64,000 nucleotides of DNA from Sanderia malayensis (GCA_013076295.1 RQOL01000718.1:4402001-4466000); one strand, 5' to 3'. Counted from the first letter of the stretch, positions 33,101 to 48,100 are shown. Numbers and translations: made by a program. The notes: generated from the letters alone by a model not told the origin.

Positions 33101-36100
33101 AGACCAATTTTGTATAGAATTTGGGGAGTAGGTGAGATCTCGCTTAGTGAGGTGGCCCGGTAAGCGGGCTCATATGAGCAGACCCTTACCTTAATTTTTT
33201 CATTCAGTCGTTTCTAAATACTAATTTAGTTTGGCAAATAAACAGCCCCCAAAATAAAAAAAACCGCAAACCAGTCTTAAAACTGCCGATGATTTTAACC
33301 AGACAACCTTGTGAAGACGCATGGAACACGATTTCATTGCCAATAACCATTTCACGGACATTTTGACGAACAAACTACGCAAAGGACTACTTTGCAATGA
33401 ATCAGTCAATTAGTCGCTGCGGAGGAGGAAAACATCAAATATTTAGCAAAATAATATTTTTTATATCATTGGAAAGGTCTTTTCGAGCTGATCTCAAATA
33501 TACGTGTTTCCTGTTCATATTTTAAAAATTAAAAAGTTACAATACTTTAAAGATAAAATTTTCACCGGAAAGGATGTCATCAATCACGTGATAACAAAAG
33601 ATTTTTCGGAAAGGTGTTCGGCGAATTTTGAAATAGCAGGTCCGAAGTATAGGAATGAGTAAAAAAAACAAGTGTTGTTTGTTATATTCTTAGACTATAT
33701 GCTCTGTCTAATAATGTATTTTTACTTTGTGAATTTTGCACTGCACTGAGCTCAATCGAGCTTTTGTTTACCTTTTTAATTCTACCTCTGGGATGCAAAA
33801 GTTCCTCAATTGGATTCAATTTATAGGTTTGAATGGAGAAGATCCAAAATATGATTCGCTTTTACACCATTTCACTACCCTACTAGTTTTACTGTCTAAA
33901 TGTTTTTGTCTTTTTGGGAGGGGCAAGTTGACCGACAAAATATTTAGTGCAGATGTTTTCCCATAACATCACACCCTCTCTGAATTTTTTGAGAATTTCA
34001 TTCTGCGTTTCTTATGATACGAGAAACAAGAAAACCAAGCAATATCCGTTTAAGCAGTAATCTGTCTACTGGGATACCCAAAACGTATCCTCTCTCGCAG
34101 GGGGGCTCAGCCCCTGTAAGAAGGGCCCATGGGGCCTTGAGCCCCGAGCCCCCAAAGTTTACGCCTATGGAAACAACCTTATCCCCAAAGCCTTGAAATG
34201 ATGTAAAGCTAAATTCCAAAGCATGCATGAAAATCAATGCATGGAAAAGTTTGAGTACAATTGACGCCTTGGGACATGCATTTGTGGCAACACATTATAT
34301 TGTAAACTTGCGGTCCAAGGCTCCTCTAAGAATTTTTCAAGTTTTTTGGCGGGCATCTTCAATAACTTTCCGTTGATATTTGATCAAAGTCCCGTCTCCA
34401 GATTCATTCATTTGCAGATTACAATTGCTCACATGAAATGAGACTATTCCAGTACAAGAGGTTGCTCAAAACTGATCAAAGTCGACAGAGCACGTTGACG
34501 TTGATGCATAAGACTTATGCTTAAGATGACGTTGATACAAATTCTATCAGTCAAATTGAGTACAAGTCCTCGACTAAGCGCCCAAGGACTTATTTTGCAA
34601 AGAATATTTTAGGGTGAGGCTTATTCGAGAGGGGGCTTATTCTGTATAGGCAAAAATCGTCAGTAAGATGTGATTTTTTCGTGGCGATATCTATGTCCAA
34701 GTATGTTGAAGAAAAAGTCAGTCAGTTAAAGATACAATCAAAGTGTGAAGGTATAAAGTTCTCCAAAAATCATCCTGTAAACTTATGATCACACCTCATC
34801 CAGTTACATATTCGATTTTTTCTGCTAAAATCGAATAATCCCCGATGGGGGCTTATTCGAGGCTGGGAGCTGAATCAAGGATTTTTCCACTTTTGTCTTT
34901 AGGCTTGGTTTCCTTCTGTTTGCCATTTAGTTTGTCATTTGCTGCGCTTTTGCTACGCTGCTAGGATCAAGCAACTTAGGTAAAACCTGAAAGTGCAATT
35001 GACAATCTAAACTGCAGACAAAATGCCACATATTTCTACAAATTTTAATCTGGGGGCAGTTGCCCCCCCCCACATCCGCACAATTTTCGCTAAATATGAT
35101 CCAATGGGCTGGCTCTTCTGAGAGAACTGTAAAAATGTAAACATTCTAATCACTGCTCTTTATCAATGAATGAAATTATTGCTGCAGCAAATGCGCCGTA
35201 AAATCATGCAATTAATTTTGTTTACAACAGCCTCGCTATGGTGGCATTTCTCATCACCCAGCGAACATTTATCTCTTTAATTTACTTAATCTCTTTAATA
35301 ATATGTCTTCACATATTTTTATGAAGGGTCTCATAACAAAGGAGAAGCCATTAAAATGGCTCCAAAACTATCCCTGTCAAGTTCCCTTTTACAATGTTTG
35401 AAAAGCGGGATATCTGTAATACTTGCAATGCGGGATATCTGAATGACTTGCAATTGACTTACTAATATCTCAAAGTTTACTAATATCCTATCACTCTGTC
35501 GCAAAATTATTTTGCCACAGGCTGTAATTGTCAACTATTATAACAATATATTATTCTCACTTTGCAGACGAGTGTGATACAGCAACCGAAGTGAACAACT
35601 ACCAAAGAAGCACTGCGTTTATAATTGATCCAACGTCTACTTCTGCATTCTGTGACATTCCATGGAGATATGGATGGTACCATTTTACGAGTAAAGCTGG
35701 CCAACAAATCCCGACAACCTGTCCACCAATTAATTCATGCGGTAAGTCATCCGTTTGTTTTCAGTTTTAATCATATCACTAATTATACATATCTTCATCA
35801 TCAATTGCATCACATTGCACTTATATCAACTAGACATGTTCTCCTTATTTTACCATATCCTCCAGCAAATTGTATTTCCGCATGGAGTGGTGATGTTCTG
35901 ATAAACAATAGCAGAAAATGAACCAGGAAGCTTATTATTGTACCAAGACAAGACTCGTTAAATTATAATAACTATAACATTGAAATATCGATGAAATTGT
36001 TATTTTAAAACAGGTACGACTGGCTCAATTTGGTCAGATGGGACACTACCAACAACTGTTGGCACTTATTCAACAATGAACGCCTGCGTACGGGTAAGAG

Positions 36101-39100
36101 GAAATTGCTGCGCAGCTACATGGTCCATCAGAGTGAAGAAGTGTAGCAAAAACAGCAAAGAGTATTTTGTGTATTTGTTACAAAGACCAACTGGTTGTTC
36201 AATGGCATATTGTGCAGGTATATCTAATTCTCAATGCTTACATTTGGCATTATGTCTAGTTTGTATACCTACGGCTTAAATATAAAACCTCTGCCTGTGA
36301 AGTACCAAACAAAAGGAAATATCGTCAACGCTAAGAAATGAAGACAATTATAGGAAATATTTTTAGTTCTTTCAAAATCTTAAGATATCAAATGGAAGAA
36401 AATGTGCATATTTTTGTGCTGAATGTTTATATTTACTTATTCACAATGACTACAAAAAGTTAAAGTTGCTAATAAAAGATTGGTTTAGATGATATGGTTT
36501 GGAAAGTTGAGGTACACGGCTTAATTAGGTGCTCGTGGACTGAAAACACAGAGCACACTACAAATATTTATAGCTTATAGTTGCTTTTATTCAAAACTAC
36601 TCACTAACAAGCTAAATTTTTGAAAGTTTTCAGTCAACAAAAGTCCACACGGAATTGGGTATAGGCTGTCAAGTTTTGGCGCAAAAGCCACATTACAACT
36701 ATTTGTATCTTCTGCATTCTGGTTGTTTTCACAGGATCTGAAAGACCATGTCCTGCAGGCACGCAGTCTCCAAATGGCTTCACACCTGGCTGCACAAGTA
36801 AGCTGTAGTTCTTAATTCGTCATATCTATAATTTGCTAATCATCTCAAGTTTTACAACTAACATATTTTATCAATTTCATGTTGAATTTCACACCGTTGT
36901 CGCGAATTTCTAAATTTTTGCAACCTAATATCATCAAACACATGATAATTTGCAAGAATGATTCATACCAGGTTGAAATACGTGCAAGTAAAGGAGAAAT
37001 TGCACTATTAAACAATCAATCATTGTCCAATACCATAATATCAATCAGAAATTTAAAAACAAAATACTGAATGTTTCTTTTTTGTAGACTCGTGTCCATC
37101 TCAGTATATAAAGGAAGATAATTGGCAAAGAAGTACATCATTTATCGCATCTTCATCTTCATCAAGACATTGCGACAGTAGCCTTGTATCAAGGCAATGG
37201 ATTCGTTTTACAAGTAAAGCTGGAACAACAATGCCAACACAATGTCCTGCTCCTTATTCCTGCGGTATGATATCATAACTAAGAGATGTGAACAATGAAA
37301 TGTTCATACATCCTTCAAATGAAGACAAGACTCATCTTGTTTGTCATATCATCATGTTCATTGTTCATTTATTATAGAATTGCTTTACTTTAGGTACCGA
37401 AGGATCAATATGGCTGAATGGCTCTTACCCGCAACAGATTGGAGAGAGAAGAACTGTGCCTGTGTGTGTGAGCATGCCAGGAAATTGTTGCAGCCAAACT
37501 TGGAATATTGAAATCAGAAGATGCAGTTTGAATGGCGAAAGATTTTTCATTCACAAACTGAAACCAGCTCCAAGTTGTCCAATGTTTTATTGTGCTGGTA
37601 ATTTTACTCTCTTATTGGTTATATAGTTACTAGCTAACTCTTTTAAAAGATTCCTTTTTAAATGCCCCATGCCAGTGACGATTTTTATAAAATATTTTAG
37701 CAATTCACCACGTCGTCAGGTGTTCATTAGAGTGTTGAATTAGTTTTGTCTATCGTTTACTTTTTAATTTATTTCCCAGCCAATACTCAATACATCTGAC
37801 TTGATTTGTTTTAGGATCTGAAGTGCCTTGTAAACCGGGATACAATTCACCGACGGGATTCACTCCTATGTGCACAAGTAAGCCAGTTGATTTATGTAAT
37901 ACTTGGTGTAACAACCTTGGCTTTAGCATTGATGGACTACAACGTTTTAAATTATGTTCGAAATAAAGGGAAGTAGCCTACATTTTTGAAATATGTGCCA
38001 AGTAAGGAGAATTGACTTTTAAAGTGACCAGAAAACTTTACTTGTAAGAATGAATGGCCGTTGCAGAAGTTTTGTTTATTTGGCAATGGCTGAGATGTGT
38101 TTTTTGTCTATTTAATAATAGAATAAGATGCTTTACGAAAATCCTGTTAATCGTTATAATTTTAGTCACATGTCTACAGATAGCGTCTTTAAAATTCTAG
38201 AGCAATATCCAGCAATTTCTAACGTCAGACTACACCACGAGGTTAAAGAAAAAAGGCTTCAGTTTGTTTGTGAATTTTCAAGTGAAGATAAAAATAATAG
38301 TGACGTATTTGAAGTAACATGGTGGGAGTCTACACCAGCTAAGCAATTAAATCAAGTCAACATCTTGAAAGGAAGAGAAACGAAAGGAATTTTACGAAAC
38401 AATCATACTTATCCGAATCAACCATTATTCCACCTCGGTACAACTGTAAGTTGAATATTATTTTGTGTTTTTCATTTAACTTGTGTGGATGCATCTAAAT
38501 TGGTTTATTTATATTTTTGCCATCATACATTACATTATTCCATTACAGATATTTTGCCGAGTTCGTTCCTGGTTTGAGCACACGAATCAGAATAAGAGTA
38601 GATATTTGGAAAGCAATCATTTCTTTGCTGGCATCAAGTTAGGTTGCACTGACTGAACTCGGTACTTCTTTCATTTGATAAATACCTAGTTTATTTAATT
38701 TAACTTTTGATGTTGTGCTGTTTTCATTAGGTCTTTCCCGAACAGCTTCAATTTCGTTTGTCTGAGAAAGATAAGCCTCTTGAGCTACAAGTTGTGAACA
38801 CAGTTCCAGTGATATGCCAAGAAAATCCACAGTGTTTTGTTATCGTTGAACTAGGCCAAACAAATTCAGATAGTTTTCTCGACACTTGTACTTTGATGTT
38901 CAAAGCTGGCAAAATGAATGAAACGAAAACAATAAACATTGTTGCAAAAAGAGATTTTATTGACGATGGAGATCACACGATGGCAGTAAAATTTCACATT
39001 TTCGACCATATTGATCCTGTGGACTGGAATAATCATCGAAAAATACCAGACGTTCAGGTAAGAACTGTCACTGCGTTGTTTTGTGATAAAGAAAAATTAT

Positions 39101-42100
39101 CAAACATTATATGCAAATCATTGATTCATTAATATATTGAATGTTTTATTTGCCGTAGATCATGTCAGTTGATGTTGGTACTGAAAGATGCACCTCAACT
39201 GGCGATCCTCATCTGACTACGTTTGATAAATTGTAAAGCCAAACTTCTGACTATGAAAACCATCATTTTTATCCATTACTTCATATGATTAATTTACTTA
39301 CGGTTGGATTATTATTCACAGTTATTATCATCATTATCAAGTCGGTGACTACGTTTTAGTAAGGAGCACATGCAGAAGATTTGAGGTTTGTTCCAAAAAA
39401 CTATTTGATTAACCATGCCCACATCTTATAAGATGACGTTCAGTGTATGTTGTTTAATCTCGATGTAGGTACATGTGAGAACGTGGAAATGTGCAAGTGT
39501 TTCTTGTAACTGTGGAGTAGCAGTAAGAGAAGGAGATGATGTCGTTGTTGTTGACATGTGTCGTGATAAAATACCAAGAGCAAGGTATGCAAGTAGTGTG
39601 AAACCCCATAAGGATACAAGGATACAACGAAATCAAAACGGGAAAAGCTATATGGTAGGTCTTCTTGATTTGATCAATAGCATACTGTAAATGTTCTTTA
39701 TGGCATGCCCTAAAGCCCAGCGAATGATATCGTTGTGTTACATGTTGACAGATATCTTTGCCATCTGGTGCATTTGTGCGCATTGGTATGCATCGTTGGT
39801 ATGGAAACTTGTGGTACGCTAACATACAAGTTCAAGTTGTCAGTGATGATTTTGGATGTACTGAAGGTCTTTGTGGAACATTTGATGGAAATAGGGCTAA
39901 TGACCCGAAACAAAAAAATGGCCAAATTACATCTGGGTTTACACATGGCCAGGTTGCACCGCCACAATTCAGTGAAAGCTGGAGGTATGGTTTTGAGTAT
40001 GATATTGACTATGGCAACAGTGGGATAGTTTTTCACAATGCTTGATGGGTTTAAACCAGAGTGGCTTATGGTATTTTAAAGACTCTCCTTCCTCTATTGA
40101 GTGTGTTTTAGAGATAAGGGTCAAAATAGCGTGTGCTTATGATGCCATGTTAACCGGTATGACCAATGTGTTCTTGAGGCAATTTCTTATCATGAAACTG
40201 GACATGTTTACTGTTCTTCTTCAGACTTGGTGTGGGAAAAAGTCTGTTTTATTACAAAGGTGGGCCAAGGAATTGCACAGCACAAAGAGAAAAACATTAT
40301 TGCACTTGTGAAGAGACATGCTGTGGAAGCAGAAACATCAAATGTGATTTTACTGGCTATGCAAATAGACCGAAGTACCGAAAAGGCTTTGAGGGATGGA
40401 AGGATCTGAGTTTCCCTTGTGGAAGATCAACTAATCAGAGTGTTACACTGCCAGATGATGACAATGAAGATGGAGATTATGTTTACGATCCAGATCCACT
40501 GGAAAATGCCAACCCGAAATGGCCGACGGCATCTGGCAAAACCGAGGTAACTGTTAAAGCATATTGTGAAGAAAAAATCAAGAACTCCACTGTGGCCAAG
40601 ATTTGTTCAAAGTTTCTTGGTGATATAGATTTCACTGTGTTCATTTCAAGTTGCGTTGCAGATATACAGGTTTGTTGTCATCGTGCATTTAATTAATATC
40701 ATCAACTACTTGGTTATTGATTAGAGCTTTGTTGTTGATCGCTTGAAATTACTTTTGAGTTCATATTTGTGGGTTTCAGATCACGGATGATAACAGCTTT
40801 GCCATGTCGGCTATTGAAAGTTTGCAAAGTTATTGTGAAGAGAAATCATTGAAAAACATTACGTTTTGGAGGAAGGATGCAAAGAATGATACATTGCACC
40901 CTCCTGATGATATCGCTGACATATTATGTCCAAACCAATGCAGTGACAATGGCAAATGTATTAATGCAACCTGTTATTGTGAACCAGGATATACAACTGC
41001 TGATTGTTCGATGAGAATTGGAGAGAAGCCTTTACTTGATGGAGGATTGCTGATTGGGGGACTTTGTGATATCAGAAAAAGAGCTTGCACAAGGATCCGT
41101 ATATCTGGAAGAAATTTCATCGATTCTGATAAACTTTCATGTCATGCCATACTTCTTAAGGTATTTATGGAAAACAATGTTTAAAATTTCGTGCAGTATA
41201 TCCATTTTCTCTGCTATACATTTAGACGCAGTCAATTGTCTCTAACATACCAGTCTCTTTGTTTGTGACGTAGGTGACAGATCAGGGTTATACTACGACG
41301 ACGTTAACGTTAACTGGTCGTGGTTATTTGTTGAGCTTTGCTGAAGTAATGTGTGAATTTAGTGTACCGCCAGTTATGGTCAATGATTATGAGAGTTTAA
41401 AGCAAGGGAGACCCGCTGCTGGATATTCAATTAGTGTTTCAAATGATGGAAGAATTTTCAGTGACAATCATGCGATATTTACTGCATATGATTCAAAATG
41501 CATGCAATGCAACAATACAGGATTCTGTACTCAGAAGGTAGTAAACTAAACTAATTCTATTGATTTAATCAGCATAATTTGTTCCCGTGTTGACGTGTTT
41601 GTTTATTTGATATTTGTTTCATTTTATACAGAATGACACTTGTAAAATCAATGGATACTGTTTCAAAAACGGAGAAGCCAAACCAAGAGATTCTTGCAAG
41701 CGATGTCAACCAGTTGTTGATGCGAACGAGTTTACCAGAAGAATTGGTTTGTAGCTTATAAATGTGCTATACAGTGTGTAATTCCTTTATAAGCAATGAT
41801 CTCTTGGCAAAGAAGCTTCGTTATTAATGGTTCTTAATTTAGCTACATAAGTGATTTCTGTTATTTTAGATAAACCTGCACCTGTGTTTGACGTCATGTT
41901 GAATTACACAGCATTCAAAAGCCAAGATTTTACAATGCAAATAAGAGCAAAAGATTCTAAAAACCAGTCTGTTTATTTCTTATTGGATAAGAAATTTGAT
42001 GGTGTTTCGATGTCAAGATCTGGATTATTTCATTGGAAGCCAAGTACAGTAAAAGATCATGAATTTAAAGTGTTTGCCTTCTATTCGTGCAATGGTAAAA

Positions 42101-45100
42101 CAACGTTGACTGTCCAGATCAATGTTATTGAGTGTAAATGTGAGAATGGCTATTGTTCTTTGGCTGGAAATACAACAGCGACAGATAAAGGTGTCGAATG
42201 CAATTGCCATCCAGGATGCACTGGTGAAAGGTAAGTGGCAGCAATAGTAAGGACGTTTGTGTGAAGGCTCATATCAGCTTGTCTAAAATAGGTAGTGATG
42301 CACTCCTGCCAAATATGCACTATCTTCCAATGACAATTTTAGTTTAATTTGTTCCTCATTCAAACTACTTCTGGTAGCTATTAATAAACATAACCTTAAA
42401 TTATTATCTCCAAGGTGTGATGTTGCACTACCCGGACAGAACTGTAAAGCAGGTACATTAATATTTTGGTATTCAGATTTGTTGATATTGTTTGGAAGCC
42501 TCAGCTTATTGTACTCCTAAAATGATTTCGATGGAGAGCTTAAAATAGTCCGAGAATAAATAGCATATGCTAATGTTTAGTAAAAGCAGACTAAATTGTG
42601 ATTGAAGCTTCCTTTATGCAACAATGCTTATTTTAGTCTCCTTCAATGAATTTCTGTTTTGATTCGAAATGCCGTGTGAATCTTGAATACCTGATTTTGC
42701 TTTATGTTTTATTTTAATGCAGAGGTATGATTTTCTATAACCAAAATTATGTCTATCTGTTCGTTGTAGATCCATGCAAATCTCAGTATATAAAGGAAGA
42801 TAATTGGCAAAGAAGTACATCATTTATCGCATCTTCATCTTCATCAAGACATTGCGACAGTAGCCTTGTATCAAGGCAATGGATTCGTTTTACAAGTAAA
42901 GCTGGAACAACAATGCCAACACAATGTCCTGCTCCTTATTCCTGCGGTATGATATCATAACTAAGAGATGTGAACAATGAAATGTTCATACATCCTTCAA
43001 ATGAAGACAAGACTCATCTTGTTTGTCATATCATCATGTTCATTGTTCATTTATTATAGAATTGCTTTACTTTAGGTACCGAAGGATCAATATGGCTGAA
43101 TGGCTCTTACCCGCAACAGATTGGAGAGAGAAGAACTGTGCCTGTGTGTGTGAGCATGCCAGGAAATTGTTGCAGCCAAACTTGGAATATTGAAATCAGA
43201 AGATGCAGTTTGAATGGCGAAAGATTTTTCATTCACAAACTGAAACCAGCTCCAAGTTGTCCAATGTTTTATTGTGCTGGTAATTTTACTCTCTTATTGG
43301 TTATATAGTTACTAGCTAACTCTTTTAAAAGATTCCCTTTTAAATGCCCCATGCCAGTGACGATTTTTATAAAATATTTTAGCAATTCACCACGTCGTCA
43401 GGTGTTCATTAGAGTGTTGAATTAGTTTTGTCTATCGTTTACTTTTTAATTTATTTCCCAGCCAATACTCAATACATCTGACTTGATTTGTTTTAGGATC
43501 TGAAGTGCCTTGTAAACCGGGATACAATTCACCGACGGGATTCACTCCTATGTGCACAAGTAAGCCAGTTGATTTATGTAATACTTGGTGTAACAACCTT
43601 GGCTTTAGCATTGATGGACTACAACGTTTTAAATTATGTTCGAAATAAAGGGAAGTAGCCTACATTTTTGAAATATGTGCCAAGTAAGGAGAATTGGCTT
43701 TTAAAGTGACCAGAAAACTTTACTTGTAAGAATGAATGGCCGTTGCAGAAGTTTTGTTTATTTGGCAATGGCTGAGATGTGTTTTTTGTTTATTTAATAA
43801 TAGAATAAGATGCTTTACGAAAATCCTGTTAATCGTTATAATTTTAGTCACATGTCTACAGATAGCGTCTTTAAAATTCTAGAGCAATATCCAGCAATTT
43901 CTAACGTCAGACTACACCACGAGGTTAAAGAAAAAAGGCTTCAGTTTGTTTGTGAATTTTCAAGTGAAGATAAAAATAATAGTGACGTATTTGAAGTAAC
44001 ATGGTGGGAGTCTACACCAGCTAAGCAATTATATCAAGTCAACATCTTGAAAGGAAGAGAAACGAAAGGAATTTTACGAAACAATCATACTTATCCGAAT
44101 CAACCATTATTCCACCTCGGTACAACTGTAAGTTGAATATTATTTTGTGTTTTTCATTTAACTTGTGTGGATGCATCTAAATTGGTTTATTTATATTTTT
44201 GCCATCATACATTACATTATTCCATTACAGATATTTTGCCGAGTTCGTTCCTGGTTTGAGCACACGAATCAGAATAAGAGTAGATATTTGGAAAGCAATC
44301 ATTTCTTTGCTGGCATCAAGTTAAGTTGCACTGACTGAACTCGGTACTTCTTTCATTTGATAAATACCTAGTTTATTTAATTTAACTTTTGATGTTGTGC
44401 TGTTTTCATTAGGTCTTTCCCGAACAGCTTCAATTTCGTTTGTCTGAGAAAGATAAGCCTCTTGAGCTACAAGTTGTGAACACAGTTCCAGTGATATGCC
44501 AAGAAAATCCACAGTGTTTTGTTATCGTTGAACTAGGCCAAACAAATTCAGATAGTTTTCTCGACACTTGTACTTTGATGTTCAAAGCTGGCAAAATGAA
44601 TGAAACGAAAACAATAAACATTGTTGCAAAAAGAGATTTTATTGACGATGGAGATCACACGATGGCAGTAAAATTTCACATTTTCGACCATATTGATCCT
44701 GTGGACTGGAATAATCATCGAAAAATACCAGACGTTCAGGTAAGAACTGTCACTGCGTTGTTTTGTGATAAAGAAAAATTATCAAACATTATATGCAAAT
44801 CATTGATTCATTAATATATTGAATGTTTTATTTGCCGTAGATCATGTCAGTTGATGTTGGTACTGAAAGATGCACCTCAACTGGCGATCCTCATCTGACT
44901 ACGTTTGATAAATTGTAAAGCCAAACTTCTGACTATGAAAACCATCATTTTTATCCTTATCCTAATGATTAATTTACTTACGGTTGGATTATTATTCACA
45001 GTTATTATCATCATTATCAAGTTGGTGACTACGTTTTAGTTAGGAGCACATGCAGAAGATTTGAGGTTGGTTCCAAAAAACTATTTGATAACCATGCCCA

Positions 45101-48100
45101 CAGCTTCTAACATAACGTTTAGTATAGATTTTTAATCTGGATGCAGGTTCATGTGAGAACATTGAAGTGCTCAAGTGTTTCTTGTAACTGTGGAGTAGCA
45201 GTAAGAGAAGGAGATGATGTCGTTGTTGTTGACATGTGTCGTGATAAATACCAAGAGCAAGGTTTGCAAGTACCGTGAAACCTCATAAAGATACAAGAAT
45301 ACAGCGAAGTAAAAACGGGAAAAGCTTTATGGTATGCCTTTTTTATCTGATCACATTTATTTGCATTGTTATCGTCGTGATTGACATCACTTTACCTTTA
45401 CTCTCATCATTTGGTCTCCTTCAGCAACTTCATTCCTTCATCATTATTTTCATCATAATTTCACTTTTTTTCGTCATTTTTATCAAGGTCTCACTCTCAA
45501 TCAATGTTATTTCTACCTTGTGGCATTGTACACCATTACAAAAGCAACAACATATAATATGTCTTACATTAAAACTTCACACGCATCTTTCTTGTTAATC
45601 CAAGGATTCACATCCTTGTTATGTATTTGGCAGATATCTTTGCCATCTGGTGCATTTGTGCGCATGGTAACATATTATTGGGGTGCAAACATAGAAGTTC
45701 AAGCTGTCAGTGACGATTTTCGATGCACTGAAGGCCTTTGTGGAAACTTTGATGGGATGACTGCCAACGATGCGAAGCAAAAAAGTGGCAAAGTCACATC
45801 TGGGTTTCGACATGGCCAGATTGCGCCCCCACAATTCAGTGAAAGCTGGAGGTATGGCGTTGATTTTGATGACGATGGCAATAGTGAGGCTAGCTTTTCA
45901 CAATGATTAAAGGGTTTAAACCAGAGTGGCTTATGGTTATTGTAAAGATTCTCCTTCCTCTATTGAGTGTGTTTTAGAGATAAGGGTCAAGTAAGCGTGT
46001 GTTTATGACGCCATGTTAACCGGTATGACTAATGTGTTCTTGAGGCAACTTCTTATCATGAAACTGGACATGTTTACTGTTCTTCTTCAGACTTGGTGTG
46101 GGAAAAAGTCTGTTTTATTACAAAGGTGGGCCAAGGAATTGCACAGCACAAAGAGTAAAACATTATTGCATTTGTGAAGAGACATGCTGTGGAAGCAGAA
46201 ACATCAAATGTGATTTTACTGGCTATGCAAATAGACCGGAGTACCGAAAAGGCTTCGAGGGATGGAAGGATCTGAACTTCCCTGGTGGACAAGATTGTGG
46301 TAAAAGACGAAGGAGACGATCAACTGATGAGAATATCATTCTTCCAGATGATGATAACGATCTCGCCAATTACGTTTACGACCTAAGCCACTGGCAACTG
46401 TCGCCCACAATGGCCAACGGCGTCTGGCAAAACCCAGGCAACTGTTAAAGCATATTGTGAAGAGAAAATCAAGAATTCCACTCTGGCCAAGATTTGTTCA
46501 ATTTTACTTGGCGATCTTGATTTCACTGTATTCATTTCAAGTTGCGTTGCAGATATACAGGTTTGTTGTTATCGTGCATTTAATTCATACTTTGGTATCA
46601 CAGATCATGTTGTGTAGTAACTTGTGTTACCAATAAGAAGGCAAGAATTCGCGTGTCTTTGCTTCAAGAATCGAGAGCAAGAAAATATTCGTGTGCGTTG
46701 TGTGACAACTATGATCTAACTGATTCATTAAACTTTGTACATAAAACTAACAATCAAAATAAAATTTGGTGCAAATATCAGAGTAGAGAGAATGATAGGT
46801 GATGATGAGAAGTTATTTACCGACAGGATGGATTAGTGAGATAAGACGTTAGTGTAGAGGTGTTACAATTTTGATTACAATTGTCGTTGTCAATGCTGAT
46901 ATTGAAACGCTAGAGTACTCCCCCTAGAATGCAAGTGTAAAATAAACCGGCATTCGATACAAAAACAAAACATGAAAATTCTAAAGCCTAGTATCCATAT
47001 AGTCGTTGAGGGTCTTTGGCAGTCTTTGGGAGTCGCTGAAAAGATTAACGATCACGCAGAGACCTGTCAAAAATTGATTTTAATCCTTCCAGCGACCCAA
47101 ACGACTGGGTCTTTGAGGGTCGTCGAGATAGAAAAGTTTCTATCTCAGCGACCTCACGACCGTCAACACCTATAAAACGACTGAGAATCTTTTGATTTAT
47201 GGTAATATGATATGTTTTTTGCCAAAGTACAGATGCCAAAGGCCACGTGGGATATTTCGAGATGTTGACTCGCTACAAAATAGCAATTTTGGAGCCTTAG
47301 ATTTGTTTGAATTTATGGCAGAAGTTCCCATTTACTACGATTGCTTCTATAAAAAAATTTAGTAAAGAGTTTCGAGTTAAATATAAAAAAAATAGCTAGG
47401 AAGAGGAAGGAACAAATTCGGTACGACAGCGAAAGAAACAGAAGGCAAATTTAAGAATATTCTGTCTTCTTACACATGATATTTGCGAAAAAAAAACAAA
47501 AAATCCATGTTTGCTTCTGCAATGTTTTCAACTTACAAATTTGTCACCACTTTGTGATGACTGCGAAGACTGCCAACGACCCTCAAAGACCTCAACGACT
47601 ATATGGATACACATCGCTAATCCTAATTTTCAGCGACTCCCAAAGACTGCCAACGACCCTCAACGACCCTCAACGACTATATGGATACTAGGCTTAAGAA
47701 AGTTAAGTGTCGATTCAGTCAAGTCCGTATCCGACGGAAAATGCATATGACGACCAGAACGAGTAGTGCGTGGTTGAACTGCTAAGTTTTCCGTGTCTGG
47801 TTGTGTTGTGGACAGATCGATGCTGGAGATGATTGCGGAGGCGTGACTGAAGTGTGCGAGGAGCGGGTAAAATATCTGTTTCGAGGTGGGCTGGTTTTAG
47901 GCGGTCAAGGCTGATTGTTTGGGGCTTTCCTTTGACATCGATGGTGAAGTGCTTTTCTTGACGACTGATGATTTTGAATGGGCCATCATAAGGTGCTTGT
48001 AGAGTTTTCGTACTGCGTCGTGACGAACGAACACGTGTGTGCATTGTTGCAGAGCCTCGGGCAGGTGATATGGGCGAGTTTGCGAACGAGGTGTAGCTTG

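Larger units (their letters stand above)
27193..35567 (+). other. First large intron (8.4 kb), packed with repeats
   Basis: It joins the SUEL exon (phase 1 donor GTAAGC) to the first D8C exon (acceptor TTTGCAG). Bases 27193-28150 and 33180-34090 hold nothing recognisable; the remainder contains the MITEs and relics listed separately. Near 35050 there is one further scrap of a G/C-run type repeat (GGGGGCAGTTGCCCCC). Confidence 0.7.

Noticed and set aside
38128..38179. Start of an exon at the ATG at 38128
   Set aside because: Joining there from the previous phase-1 exon gives a stop; the acceptor CTACAG at 38179 restores the frame, so bases before it are probably intron.
39454..40036. Minus-strand frames of 108-123 codons over the VWFD exons
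   Set aside because: The plus strand carries the VWFD signature GDPHLTTFD and GLCGTFDG with matching splice sites; the minus frames are shadows.
44321..44621. Minus-strand open frames at 38639-38939, 44321-44621 and 56339-56638, identical in the three units
   Set aside because: They are shadows of the plus-strand exon before VWFD; repeated conservation comes from duplication of the unit.
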